From Pseudomonas nunensis (GTDB lineage Bacteria; Pseudomonadota; Gammaproteobacteria; Pseudomonadales; Pseudomonadaceae), in the NCBI RefSeq assembly GCF_024296925.1, contig NZ_CP101125.1, positions 5,086,501 through 5,150,500 on the forward strand: a stretch of 64,000 bases of DNA, read 5' to 3'. Position numbers and translations under genes: made by a program. The notes beneath the pieces were generated by a model. The model did not search any database. It saw nothing but the letters and a program-made list of their open reading frames with translations, and was not told where the DNA came from. Below, one piece after another: positions 8,262 through 17,115 of this stretch (its first letter is position 1; every line of letters starts with the position of its first letter).

Positions 8262-10443
8262 GTGAAAGTCCTTTGGCGGTATTTTTCAAATAGCCGGAAA
8301 GCGGTGATTGCGGATCGAGCAACGAGGTGCGGATGAAGTGCAGATAGCTCTTCACCCGACGCAATGCCGAGGTATCGAAGTGCGGAGCGAACGGTTCATC
8401 GGTGGCTTGCACGCGACTGATCGCATGATCGACCGCGATCAAACTGCGCTCCAGATTGCTCTGGCTCGGTTGCAAAAACAGCCGCACCAGCGAGCGTCCC
8501 ATTACGCGAATTGCCTGACGCCACGGCTGGGATTCGGCATACGCCGGATGCACCGGCAGAATCGCCTGTTCCTTGCGCAACTCGATGATCGCGTGGCCGA
8601 CTTCCAGCACCACGAACATCCAGCGCAACAAGTCCCGCTGCACCTGTGGCGAACCTACCGCCAAGCCATAGGCCTGGTGCAGCAGATCGCGGGTGCGGCT
8701 TTCGAAACTGGAACCCAAGCCCTTGAGCTTGCCGCTGATCGCGTACACCACCTGCTCGCGCAAATCCTGCTCCAGCCGACGCCACAGCCAGCGGCTGTTC
8801 GGCGGCAGGATGATCGCGCCGGCGGCGGCGCACACCAGCATGCCGAGAACCATGGCGATGTAGTCGTTGATAAAGGTGTAGGGGTTGTAGACCGTGAGGT
8901 TGTCCGGCACCGAACCGGTGCTGAAGAAGATCAGCAAGCCGAGGCCGACCCCGGCGTATTGCGGGCGTGAAGTGAGGAACGACCCGAGCACGATCACCGG
9001 CGCGAGCATCACGCACAGCAACGGAAAACCATCGATCCACGGGAAGATGAAAAACATCTCGACGAAGCCGATCAGCGCCCCGAGCAGCGTGCCGCAAGCC
9101 ATCTGGAACGCCATGCGTTTCGGGTTCGGTGTCGCCGCCGAAAGGCCCACGGTGGCGGCGGCAATCAACGTCATCGTCGCCCCGCTCGGCCACGCGGTAG
9201 CGACCCAATAACTGCCGAGCACCACCAGGATAAACGTCGCGCGAATCCCCGACGCCGCCGACGCCATCCAGTTGGTTTGCGGGGTGAACGGCTCGTCCCA
9301 TTGCTCCCGCGCGTGACTGTGATCGGCCAGGGACGCGTGGGTCTGTGCATAACTGTGCAGGTCGTCGACGAAGCGATAGAGCAGCTCGTACGCGGTGTGG
9401 AAATCCAGTTGCTCGGCGTCGCTCGGCTCGCTCTCCTGGAAGGTCGCGCGCAGGCTGCGCACCCGCGCCGGCAAGCCTTCCTTGTAAGCGCTCAGCGCCG
9501 TGACCAGCCGCGCGGCATCGGCATTGGTCAGTGCCCGACCGCTGAAGCCGTCGAGCAATTCGGCGAGGTCCTGCAAACCCGGTTTGATCGCCGCCACCAC
9601 GTGGTCCGCCTCACTGCTGCGCAAGCGTTCGAGCAATTGGTGCAAGGCGTTGAAGCGCGTGGTGATGCTCATGAATTCGCTGTTCAAGCGACTGAGGCGA
9701 CCGTTGCGCCGACGCATGTGCGGGTCTTCGAAAACCGTCACGCTGCGCAAGCCTTCAAGGCCCACCGCTTCGGCGATGAAGCGCACGTTGCTCGCTTCAA
9801 AAGCCTCGCGTTTGCTGCGACCGCGCAAGCCGTCAGTGACGAACAACGCGAACACGCCGAAGCGCTGATACAAGGCGTTGCGCATCGCGGCGCTGGCGGT
9901 TTGCGGCAGGATCGCGGCGCTGATCAGGGTCGAGCAAATAATCCCCAAGGAGATTTCCAGCACCCGCCAGACCGCCGCCATGAATGCGCCGTCCGGATGC
10001 GCCAATGCTGGCAAACCGACCATCGCGGCGGTGTAGCCGGCGAGCACAAAACCGTAGGCGCGGAAGTTGCGATAACGCGCTGCGCCGGCGGTGCACAGGC
10101 CAACCCAAATCGCCAATGAGCCGAGGAACAGTTCCGTGTTCTGCGCAAACAAGGCGATCAGCAACACCATCACCGCCGACCCGGCGAGGGTGCCGAGGAA
10201 GCGATAAAAACTCTTGGCCAGCACATGGCCGCTTTGCGGCTGCATGACGATGAACACCGTGATCATCGCCGTGCGCGGTTGCGGCAATTCCAGACGCATG
10301 GCCAGCCACAGGGTCAGGAACGCCGCGAGCAGCACTTTGAAAATGTAGACCCAGGTCACGCCATCGCTGCGTGCCCAGTCGTAGAAGCCACGGCGCCATT
10401 CGAGGGAATACAGCCAGCGCAGCGGTGCGGGCAAGGGGGTCAT
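8251..10443 (-). CDS. FUSC-family inner-membrane pump (AaeB/YccS-like)
   Basis: A 730-residue protein with two clusters of transmembrane helices (about residues 30-190 and 395-530) separated by a long helical cytoplasmic region, the layout of FUSC transporters. AaeB relatives export p-hydroxybenzoate and related aromatic carboxylates, taken here as the likely but unproven substrate class. The motifs MRLELPQPRTAMITVFIVMQ and PSGATMTLIAAATVGLSAAT are typical of the family. The start codon follows an AGGA element. With the genes on both sides it forms a tripartite efflux system. Confidence 0.9.
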   Translation of the reverse strand: MTPLPAPLRWLYSLEWRRGFYDWARSDGVTWVYIFKVLLAAFLTLWLAMRLELPQPRTAMITVFIVMQPQSGHVLAKSFYRFLGTLAGSAVMVLLIALFAQNTELFLGSLAIWVGLCTAGAARYRNFRAYGFVLAGYTAAMVGLPALAHPDGAFMAAVWRVLEISLGIICSTLISAAILPQTASAAMRNALYQRFGVFALFVTDGLRGRSKREAFEASNVRFIAEAVGLEGLRSVTVFEDPHMRRRNGRLSRLNSEFMSITTRFNALHQLLERLRSSEADHVVAAIKPGLQDLAELLDGFSGRALTNADAARLVTALSAYKEGLPARVRSLRATFQESEPSDAEQLDFHTAYELLYRFVDDLHSYAQTHASLADHSHAREQWDEPFTPQTNWMASAASGIRATFILVVLGSYWVATAWPSGATMTLIAAATVGLSAATPNPKRMAFQMACGTLLGALIGFVEMFFIFPWIDGFPLLCVMLAPVIVLGSFLTSRPQYAGVGLGLLIFFSTGSVPDNLTVYNPYTFINDYIAMVLGMLVCAAAGAIILPPNSRWLWRRLEQDLREQVVYAISGKLKGLGSSFESRTRDLLHQAYGLAVGSPQVQRDLLRWMFVVLEVGHAIIELRKEQAILPVHPAYAESQPWRQAIRVMGRSLVRLFLQPSQSNLERSLIAVDHAISRVQATDEPFAPHFDTSALRRVKSYLHFIRTSLLDPQSPLSGYLKNTAKGLSHAA

Positions 10444-10480
10444 CGAGTCCTGCTCATTGATATTTCAGTCGGGCCGGGAC

Positions 10481-10574
10481 CCTGTGGGAGCGGGCTTGCT
10501 CGCGAAAGCGGAGTGTCAGGTGACATCAGCATCGACTGACACACCGCATTCGCGAGCAAGCCCGCTCCCACAGG
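10481..10574. repeat. REP pair (REPIN) inside the efflux operon
   Basis: Inverted copies of CTGTGGGAGCGGGCTTGCTC and its complement, about 43 bases apart, separate the outer-membrane factor gene from the FUSC gene. The hairpin could attenuate or stabilise the operon mRNA. Confidence 0.88.
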
Positions 10575-10582
10575 TGTTGTGT

Positions 10583-12094
10583 TCAATTCGAGAGGCTCTT
10601 AAGCAGGTCCGGGGTTTTCGGGGCCTGGGTCTGACTGTCTTTCGGCACATCACTACCCGCACCAAGTCCACCACCCAACGCCGTCACCAATTCCGCATGC
10701 GCACTCAACCGCGCCGCCTGCACCTGCTGCTGAACCTGTTGCTGTTTGAACAGCAACGTCTGGGCATTGAGCACATTGAGGTAATCCGTGAGCCCGCGCT
10801 GATAGGCGATCATCGCGATGTCGTAGGTCTTCTGCGCCGTGGCCACCGACTCGGCGGCGAAGGTTTGCTGCTTGTCCATCGACTCGCGGCGGATCAATTG
10901 GTCGGAGATGTTCTTCAGCGCATTGACCAGGGTCTGGTTGTACTTCGCTACCGCGATGTCATACCCGGCAGACGCTTCACCCAGTTCCGAACGCAAACGT
11001 CCACCGTCGAAAATCGGCAGCGAGATCGCCGGGCCGACGCTGTAGTTGAGTTTCTTGCCGGTCAAAAACTCCAGCGCGCCGCCGCCCGTGGCCATGTAGC
11101 CGAGGCTGCCGACCAGATCGACGTTGGGGTAGAAACCAGCGTGCGCCACATCGATGCCTCGGGCCTGGGCCGCGACTTGCCAGCGACTGGCGACTACGTC
11201 CGGGCGTTGGCCGAGCAATTGCGCGGGCAGTGACGACGGCAATTTCAGTACGGCGCCCAATGACAACGTTGGCCGCTGCAACTGCGCGCCCTCGCCCGGA
11301 CCTTTGCCGGCAAGGGCCGCGAGTTGATTGCGGCTCAGGGCGATTTCTTCGTCCAGGGCGTCGATCTGCCGATGGGTTTCCGGCAGCGGCGTTTCGGCCT
11401 GGCTGACTTCGAAATGCGTGCCGATCCCGCCGTTCAAACGTTTTTGCGCGAGGTCGAGGATCTGCTGTTGCTGTTTCAACGTCGCGGCGACGATGTCCCG
11501 TTGCGCGTAATGCAACGAGAGTTCGATGTAGGCGCGCACGATGTTGTTCTGCAATTCGAGCTGCGCCAGCCGTGCTTCGGCGGCGGTCATGTGCGCCATG
11601 TCGACGGCGCGCTCGGTGGCGTTGCTTTCGCGACCCCAGAGGTCGAGGGCATAGCTGAAGCCCAGCGAGGCGTTGTTGTCCCAAGTCGTGGTGTTGGACA
11701 GTTCGCCGGGGCCGTAGAACTGATCGGTGGGCCAGTTGTGGCGCTTGAGGCTCGATTCGCCATTGATCTGCAACGACTCGGCAGATTCGGCGATGCCGGC
11801 CATGGATTTGGCCTGGCGCACCCGGGCGGCAGCCATGGCCATGGTCGGGCTGCCTTGCACGGCGAGGTCGATCCAGCGATTCAGTTGTGGGTCGCCATAG
11901 GCCTGCCACCATTGCGCGGTGGGCCAGTAAGCGTCCTGTGCAGCGTTCTGGATGGCTTCGTCGGTGGCCAGCGAATCAGCCTCCAGCGCCTTGCCCTGCG
12001 GGGCAATACCTCCGGTACCGATGCAGCCGCTGATTGCCAGGGTTAAAGCCAAAACACTGAGCGTCTTGAGCGCTCTGTTGATGCGACGCGGCAC
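10583..12094 (-). CDS. NodT-family outer-membrane efflux lipoprotein
   Basis: A 503-residue TolC-like outer-membrane channel of the OprM/NodT family. It starts with GTG at 12094, preceded by CAGGAA, and has a lipoprotein signal ending at the lipobox ISGC. Paired OEP domains with long coiled-coil regions follow, including the conserved NxSLGFSYALDLWGR and the LLGQRPDVVASRWQVAAQ stretches. The C-terminal 40 residues are low-complexity and Gln/Lys rich. First gene of the efflux operon, exporting to the outside what the FUSC pump delivers. Confidence 0.92.
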   Translation of the reverse strand: MPRRINRALKTLSVLALTLAISGCIGTGGIAPQGKALEADSLATDEAIQNAAQDAYWPTAQWWQAYGDPQLNRWIDLAVQGSPTMAMAAARVRQAKSMAGIAESAESLQINGESSLKRHNWPTDQFYGPGELSNTTTWDNNASLGFSYALDLWGRESNATERAVDMAHMTAAEARLAQLELQNNIVRAYIELSLHYAQRDIVAATLKQQQQILDLAQKRLNGGIGTHFEVSQAETPLPETHRQIDALDEEIALSRNQLAALAGKGPGEGAQLQRPTLSLGAVLKLPSSLPAQLLGQRPDVVASRWQVAAQARGIDVAHAGFYPNVDLVGSLGYMATGGGALEFLTGKKLNYSVGPAISLPIFDGGRLRSELGEASAGYDIAVAKYNQTLVNALKNISDQLIRRESMDKQQTFAAESVATAQKTYDIAMIAYQRGLTDYLNVLNAQTLLFKQQQVQQQVQAARLSAHAELVTALGGGLGAGSDVPKDSQTQAPKTPDLLKSLSN

Positions 12095-12126
12095 TGCTGC
12101 AAATTCCTGAAATAGGGAGATGGCCC

Positions 12127-12228
12127 CTGTAGGAGCTGTCGAGTGAAACGAGGCTGCGATCTTTTGATTCTGTTTGTAAAAGCAAGATCAAAAGATCGCA
12201 GCCTCGTTTCACTCGACAGCTCCTACAG
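12127..12228. repeat. Long inverted repeat, TGTAGGAGCTGTCGAGTG type
   Basis: Arms of about 42 bases beginning CTGTAGGAGCTGTCGAGTGA and ending with its reverse complement are separated by a short loop rich in T and A. It lies between the efflux operon promoter and the divergent LysR gene and differs from the other repeat classes in the window. Confidence 0.88.
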
Positions 12229-12377
12229 AGGTGGGCGCAATTCTAGGGGGCGACCCGAACGGCGATAAGCTGGGATTCCTGTGAATCTTTGTTACCGTTA
12301 GCGCGATAATCCCTTGGTCGGGGTCTCCGCCCCGGTAACTTCGTGTCACAATTTGCCATCGAACCCGAGAGCACCTC

Positions 12378-13346
12378 ATGGACACCTTGCAAAACATGCG
12401 CGCCTTCAGTTACGTGGCCCAGGCCGGCAGCTTTACCGCCGCCGCCGTGCAACTGGACACCACCACGGCCAACGTCTCGCGCGCGGTCTCCACCCTGGAA
12501 GCCCACCTGCAAACCCGCCTGCTCAACCGCACGACCCGCCGCATCGCCCTGACCGAAGCCGGCAAACGCTACCTGTTGCGCTGCGAGCAGATCCTGGCCT
12601 ACGTCGAAGAAGCCGAAGCCGAGGCCAGCGACGCCCACGCCCGCCCCGCCGGGCAGTTGAAAGTGCACACCATGACCGGCATCGGCCAGCACTTCGTGAT
12701 CGATGCGATCGCCCGCTATCGCAAGACCCACCCGGACGTGACCTTCGACCTGACCATGGCCAACCGCGTCCCGGACCTGCTGGACGAGGGCTACGACGTG
12801 TCCATCGTGCTCGCCAGCGAACTGGCGGACTCGGGCTTCGTATCCCAGCGGTTGGGCATCACCTACAGCATCGTTTGCGCCTCGCCGGCCTATGTAAAAG
12901 CCAACGGCTGTGCGCAAAAGCCCAGCGACCTGCTCAACCACGCCTGCCTGCGCCTGGTGAGCCCGGTGATCCCGTTGGAGAAGTGGACGTTCGACGGCCC
13001 GGAAGGCCAGGAAATGGTCACCATTAACAGCTCACCGTTTCTGGTGAACTCCGCCGACGCGATGAAAACCGCGATCACCAGCGGCATGGGTGTGGGCGTG
13101 TTGCCGGTGTACGCGGCGATTGAAGGGCTGCGCAACGGCACGCTGGTGCGGATGATGCCGAACTACCGCTCGCAGGAACTGAATCTGTACGCGATCTACC
13201 CGTCGCGGCAGTACCTGGATGCGAAGATCAAGACGTGGGTCGAGTACTTGCGCGGGTCGTTGCCGGAGATTCTGGCGGCGCATCAGGCGGAATTGACGGC
13301 GTATGAATTGAGCGGAAGTCTGGCCGGCGCGCGACTGGCGAATTGA
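12378..13346 (+). CDS. LysR family transcriptional regulator
   Basis: A 322-residue regulator with an N-terminal helix-turn-helix (AAAVQLDTTTANVSRAVSTLE, about residues 20-40) and LQTRLLNRTTRRIALTEAGKRY, then an effector-binding domain. The pattern resembles the large DmlR/YhaJ branch. It is transcribed away from the efflux operon starting at 12094, with a long inverted repeat between, and may regulate that operon by the usual divergent arrangement, an inference only. The C-terminus is about 20 residues longer than average. Confidence 0.88.
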   Translation: MDTLQNMRAFSYVAQAGSFTAAAVQLDTTTANVSRAVSTLEAHLQTRLLNRTTRRIALTEAGKRYLLRCEQILAYVEEAEAEASDAHARPAGQLKVHTMTGIGQHFVIDAIARYRKTHPDVTFDLTMANRVPDLLDEGYDVSIVLASELADSGFVSQRLGITYSIVCASPAYVKANGCAQKPSDLLNHACLRLVSPVIPLEKWTFDGPEGQEMVTINSSPFLVNSADAMKTAITSGMGVGVLPVYAAIEGLRNGTLVRMMPNYRSQELNLYAIYPSRQYLDAKIKTWVEYLRGSLPEILAAHQAELTAYELSGSLAGARLAN

Positions 13347-13440
13347 GCTACGGACGGTCCTACAAACTGCGGATTTCATCGGACGTTTCCGACGTGTTTT
13401 GACGGTTGTTGTGTGGGAAGGGAAGTGGATAGGCTTTGGG

Positions 13441-13681
13441 GGTCACTGACGCATCAGTGACCGGGTCTGGAAAACCCGAATCGATACCTCACCTCAGCAC
13501 ATGGCATACTGCGGCGCTTTTTTCCGCCAGCAATGTTATGGCGGCTGTGCGCGGGAGACCTTCGGGTCTACCGGGTTTTTGGTGAGGTTTGACCGGTTTT
13601 TCCAGTCCGCGCACGGCTGCCACCCTTCGTCTGGAAAACGAAAGTGGCAGCTCCATAACCTCACGATGGAGTAGCACCTTT
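13441..13681 (+). promoter_or_regulatory. Highly structured 5' leader of the DUF6124 gene, possible RNA switch
   Basis: The 335-base gap before the DUF6124 gene is full of complementary segments. (1) GGTCACTGA/TCAGTGACC (13441-13462), nine pairs around CGCA. (2) CGGGT/ACCCG (13462-13478). (3) CCGCCA/TGGCGG (13524-13544). (4) A 15-pair stem between 13540-13554 and 13607-13621 with two G-U pairs, enclosing AGACC-TTCG-GGTCT (13556-13569). (5) GCTGCCAC/GTGGCAGC (13616-13651) with an inner TTCGT/ACGAA hairpin. Stems 3 and 5 overlap the arms of stem 4. The element GGTGAGGTT (13581-13589) can pair upstream with ACCTCACC (13486-13493) or downstream with AACCTCAC (13657-13664), beside the GGAG ribosome site. 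Confidence 0.7.
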
Positions 13682-13930
13682 ATGTTCAAGCCAACACCGA
13701 ATCCTCCGCACACTCCCAGCCACCTATTCCAGGTCGTCCCAGAAGCCACCACCGAAGCCCTGATGGTCTACGCCAGCGAATCCCTCGCCTCGGCCAGCGT
13801 CATGGCCAGTGACTTCGCCGGATTCGTCGACGGCACCCACCGCAACACCCTGCTCGGCATCCAGCAAGTCATCATGCTGGCCGAACTCTCGGTGAACCGG
13901 GTGCTGGACACCATCGACCCGCAAGACTGA
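13682..13930 (+). CDS. DUF6124 family small protein
   Basis: An 82-residue protein starting at the ATG 10 bases after GGAG. It begins MFKPTPNPP and carries the conserved core LFQVVPEATTEAL, ASESLASASVMASDFA and RNTLLGIQQVIMLAELSVNR, which I recognise as the DUF6124 family common in Pseudomonas. Family members I recall have a longer N-terminal region after PNPP; here that linker is short, so this is a compact version. Function is unknown. No partner gene is adjacent; the notable feature is the structured leader. Confidence 0.78.
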   Translation: MFKPTPNPPHTPSHLFQVVPEATTEALMVYASESLASASVMASDFAGFVDGTHRNTLLGIQQVIMLAELSVNRVLDTIDPQD

Positions 13931-13993
13931 CCAACACCATCGCTCCCACAGGGGATAGCTGTTATTCACAAGTGTTGTGTTCGCTGAAGAACC

Positions 13994-14086
13994 CTTGTGG
14001 GAGCGGGCTTGCTCGCGAAAGCGGTGTGTCAGGTACATCAATGTTGAATATCAGACCGCATTCGCGAGCAAGCCCGCTCCCACAGG
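13994..14086. repeat. REP pair (REPIN)
   Basis: CTTGTGGGAGCGGGCTTGCT and its inverted partner flank about 45 bases in the gap between the DUF6124 gene and the dehydrogenase gene. Confidence 0.88.
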
Positions 14087-14174
14087 AGATTCGTGTACAC
14101 CCGGGACCTCGCATAAATCCCAAAAAGAATGTTAGCGTGCTTGGCATTCACCACTGCCCGCCGAGTCGCTTCCC

Positions 14175-15149
14175 ATGAAAAAAACCGTCCTCGCCTTCAG
14201 CCGTGTCACCCCCGAAATGGTCGAGCGCCTGAAACAAGATTTCGACGTGATCGTGCCGAACCCGAAAAACGGCGACATCAACGCCCAGTTCAACGAAGCC
14301 CTGCCCCACGCCCATGGCTTGATTGGCGTCGGTCGCAAACTCGGCCGTGAGCAACTGGAGAACGCCGCCAAGCTGGAAGTGGTTTCCAGCGTTTCGGTGG
14401 GCTACGACAACTATGACGTCGCCTACTTCAATGAACGCGGGATCATGCTGACCAACACCCCGGATGTGCTCACCGAAAGCACCGCCGACCTGGCCTTCGC
14501 CCTATTGATGAGCAGCGCCCGCCGGGTCGCCGAACTGGACGCCTGGACCAAGGCTGGCCAGTGGCAGGCGACCGTCGGCGCGCCGTTGTTTGGCTGCGAT
14601 GTGCACGGCAAGACCCTGGGCATCGTCGGCATGGGCAACATCGGCGCGGCCATTGCCCGTCGTGGTCGGCTGGGTTTCAATATGCCGGTGATCTACAGCG
14701 GCAACAGCCGCAAGACTGAAATTGAACAAGAGCTCGGCGCGCAGTTCCGCAGCCTCGACCAACTGTTGGCCGAAGCTGATTTCGTTTGCCTGGTGGTGCC
14801 GCTCAGTGAGAAAACCAAACACCTGATCAGCCATCGCGAACTGGCGTTGATGAAGTCGAGCGCTATCTTGGTGAACATCGCGCGCGGCCCGGTGGTGGAC
14901 GAGCCAGCGCTGATCGAGGCGCTGCAGAACAACCGGATTCGTGGCGCCGGCCTGGATGTCTACGAGAAAGAACCGCTGGCCGAGTCGCCACTGTTCCAAC
15001 TGAAAAACGCCGTGACCCTGCCGCACATCGGCTCGGCTACCGATGAAACCCGCGAAGCGATGGCCAATCGCGCCTTGGCCAACTTGCGCAGCGCCTTGCT
15101 CGGTGAACGCCCGCAGGATTTGGTGAACCCACAAGTCTGGAAAGGCTGA
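14175..15149 (+). CDS. ghrB: D-2-hydroxyacid dehydrogenase (GhrB/2-ketogluconate reductase type)
   Basis: A 324-residue NAD(P)-dependent reductase of the D-isomer 2-hydroxyacid dehydrogenase family, expected to reduce glyoxylate, hydroxypyruvate or 2-keto sugar acids in the cytoplasm. Visible landmarks are the substrate loop SVSVGYDNYD, the Rossmann motif GIVGMGNIG, the catalytic Arg in NIARGPVVDE, Glu in YEKEPL and His in LPHIGSAT. It resembles the Pseudomonas proteins called GhrB, TkrA or KguD; the absence of 2-ketogluconate genes nearby favours a stand-alone GhrB-type role. A terminator follows directly. Confidence 0.85.
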   Translation: MKKTVLAFSRVTPEMVERLKQDFDVIVPNPKNGDINAQFNEALPHAHGLIGVGRKLGREQLENAAKLEVVSSVSVGYDNYDVAYFNERGIMLTNTPDVLTESTADLAFALLMSSARRVAELDAWTKAGQWQATVGAPLFGCDVHGKTLGIVGMGNIGAAIARRGRLGFNMPVIYSGNSRKTEIEQELGAQFRSLDQLLAEADFVCLVVPLSEKTKHLISHRELALMKSSAILVNIARGPVVDEPALIEALQNNRIRGAGLDVYEKEPLAESPLFQLKNAVTLPHIGSATDETREAMANRALANLRSALLGERPQDLVNPQVWKG

Positions 15150-15154
15150 TTAAT

Positions 15155-15195
15155 AAAAACGGGCAGGTGTATGAAACAGCTGCCCGTTTTTTATT
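15155..15195 (+). terminator. Terminator of the hydroxyacid dehydrogenase gene
   Basis: AAAAACGGGCAG pairs with CTGCCCGTTTTTT across a short loop, six bases after the stop codon, with a T run on the 3' side. Confidence 0.92.
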
Positions 15196-15320
15196 AACGC
15201 TGACAACTTCAAGTTAGATACACACCTTGAAAACCAGTGCATCACCAAAAACTGGGTACCCACTATAAACTCCGCGCCATTCTCGACTATCACGAGTTCT
15301 GGCTACGGAGAGCATTTACA

Positions 15321-15830
15321 TTGAACAACCTGAGCACTGACCAACTCATCAGATACAGCAAAGTCTTGCTGATGGCGTCCTTCAGTTTTTTTGGACTGTT
15401 AGTAATGATCAGCAACTTCACCGACTACCCTTCAAACTATGAATATGTCGGTCATATTCTGAGCATGGACACCACCCGAGAGAACCACCAAATAAGCTAT
15501 CGTGCAATTACATCGCCGATACTCCACCACCGTATTTACTGGATCATCATTACGCTGGAAGTGGTCTACACCTTGTATTGCCTGATGGGCACTTATCAAC
15601 TGCTCAAACATAGAAATGCTTCAGCCGAAACATTCCACGAGGCTAAAAAACTTTCTATCGTCGGCTTGTTGGTAGCCCTGTTTATTTATTACGTCTGCGT
15701 GCAAGTGGTCGGCGTCGAGTGGTTCGACATGGATGAATCGCCAACGTGGAATGCCAAGGACTGGGCGCGGCATGTTGTCGATTTCATTGTGCCTTTGTTG
15801 ATTTTCCTGGCCCTGAAGACCGAGCGCTGA
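15321..15830 (+). CDS. DUF2165-like small integral membrane protein
   Basis: A 169-residue protein with four transmembrane helices (around residues 12-30, 74-95, 113-132 and 148-165), matching the DUF2165 pattern: an N-terminal YSKVLLMASFSFFGLLVMISNFTDY stretch broken by polar loops and a C-terminal FIVPLLIFLALK. The TTG at 15321 is preferred because CGGAG lies 10 bases upstream and the resulting length suits the family; a GTG at 15237 would add 28 unrelated residues. The gene is more AT-rich than its neighbours. Function unknown. Confidence 0.72.
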   Translation: MNNLSTDQLIRYSKVLLMASFSFFGLLVMISNFTDYPSNYEYVGHILSMDTTRENHQISYRAITSPILHHRIYWIIITLEVVYTLYCLMGTYQLLKHRNASAETFHEAKKLSIVGLLVALFIYYVCVQVVGVEWFDMDESPTWNAKDWARHVVDFIVPLLIFLALKTER

Positions 15831-15859
15831 CGGCGCCAGCGCTCAAGCTTCAAATCGGC

Positions 15860-16762
15860 TCAGGCCAGTTTACCGCTGCCCTGCACCAGCGCTGCCTTGG
15901 GCTTGCGGAACACCAATACGTTACCCAGCATCACCAGCACCAGGCCCACCAGCGCCGGCGCAGTCCATTGGTAACCTTCGGCGAAGGCCGAGACGTTCAG
16001 TGCCACCACCGGGAACAACACCGTGCAATACGCCGCGCGCTCCGGGCCCATGCGCCCGACCAGGGTCAGGTAGGCGGTAAAGCCGATCACTGAACCGGGA
16101 ATGACCAGGTACATCAGCGAGCCGAGGTAGCGGGCGTTCCATTCGATGTCGAACGGGATGCCTTTGACCAGGCACCACACCGACAGCATCGCCGCGCCGT
16201 AGGCCATGCCCCAGGCGTTGGTGGTCAGCGGTTTGAGCCCGGCCTTCTGTTGCAGGCTCGACAGCATGTTGCCGGCCGAGAAACACAGGGTCCCGAGCAA
16301 GGCCAAACCCAAACCGAGCAATGTTTCAGGGCTCGCTGTGTGACCGGCAAGTTCCGGCCAGAACAACAAGCCAAGCCCCGACAGGCCAAGCGCGCCGCCC
16401 ATCAACACATTGCGCGCGATTTTCTGACCGAAGAACACCCGCGCATTCAGGGCGTTCCACAGCGTGGCGGTGGAAAACACCACGGCGACCAGACCGCTGG
16501 GGATCCATTGGCTGGCGGTCAGGAAGCACATGAAGTTGACGCAGAACAGGCACAAGCCCTGGGCCAGGCAGATCAGATGCCCGCGACGGTTCATCACTTG
16601 CAGGCGACGGCTGAGCAGCAGCATCACGAACAGCACCAGCGCGGCTAGGCCGAAGCGATAGACAATCGACACCGGAATGGCCACCACGCCCAGTTGCCAT
16701 TTCAAGGCAATCCAGGTGGTGCCCCAGATGAGCACGGTTAGTAAATACAACGACAGGTTCAT
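15860..16762 (-). CDS. EamA/DMT-family transporter
   Basis: A 300-residue inner-membrane protein with ten hydrophobic helices in two EamA repeats, the layout of drug/metabolite exporters such as RhaT or YdcZ relatives. N-terminal LLTVLIWGTTWIALKWQLG and the second-half GTLCFSAGNMLSSLQQK and GSVIGFTAYLTLVGRMGPERA are characteristic. The ATG at 16762 is chosen for the AGGAG eight bases upstream; an open frame continues to 16984 but crosses REP sequence. The divergent AraC regulator at 17116 is its likely controller. Substrate unknown, perhaps an amino acid or threonine-like compound. Confidence 0.87.
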   Translation of the reverse strand: MNLSLYLLTVLIWGTTWIALKWQLGVVAIPVSIVYRFGLAALVLFVMLLLSRRLQVMNRRGHLICLAQGLCLFCVNFMCFLTASQWIPSGLVAVVFSTATLWNALNARVFFGQKIARNVLMGGALGLSGLGLLFWPELAGHTASPETLLGLGLALLGTLCFSAGNMLSSLQQKAGLKPLTTNAWGMAYGAAMLSVWCLVKGIPFDIEWNARYLGSLMYLVIPGSVIGFTAYLTLVGRMGPERAAYCTVLFPVVALNVSAFAEGYQWTAPALVGLVLVMLGNVLVFRKPKAALVQGSGKLA

Positions 16763-16813
16763 GGCAACAACTCCTGGATGGGGCAATGCGGCGCGCTTTG
16801 TGGCAAGAAGGCT

Positions 16814-16933
16814 TTTGTGGCGAGGGGGCTTGCCCCCGTTGGGCTGCGAAGCGGCCCCCAAAAATTTCGGCATCCGTTGCGAATCTTGTGAGCGCTTCGC
16901 ACTCAAGCGGGGGCAAGCCCCCTCGCCACAAAA
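16814..16933. repeat. Inverted repeat pair, TGTGGCGAGGGGGCTTGCCC type, with an extra half-copy
   Basis: TTGTGGCGAGGGGGCTTGCC and its reverse complement lie about 75 bases apart in the 353-base divergent gap between the DMT and AraC genes. A further short copy, CTCGCCACAAAAG, follows at about 16939-16951. No clear operator could be made out in the rest of the gap. Confidence 0.85.
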
Positions 16934-17115
16934 GCTCGCTCGCCACAAAAGTGCCTTAGCCACAGGAACCGTGCTCGCCAGCACTGCCTGATTAGGAATC
17001 CAGTGTCCTGCGCCGGCGTCGGGTGCACTTGCATAAACTTGCGCTTTTGTCGGCCGACGGGCTGGCAGGCCAAGGTCTACGGAGTAGGATGCAAAGCGTT
17101 GGAGAGAAAACGATC

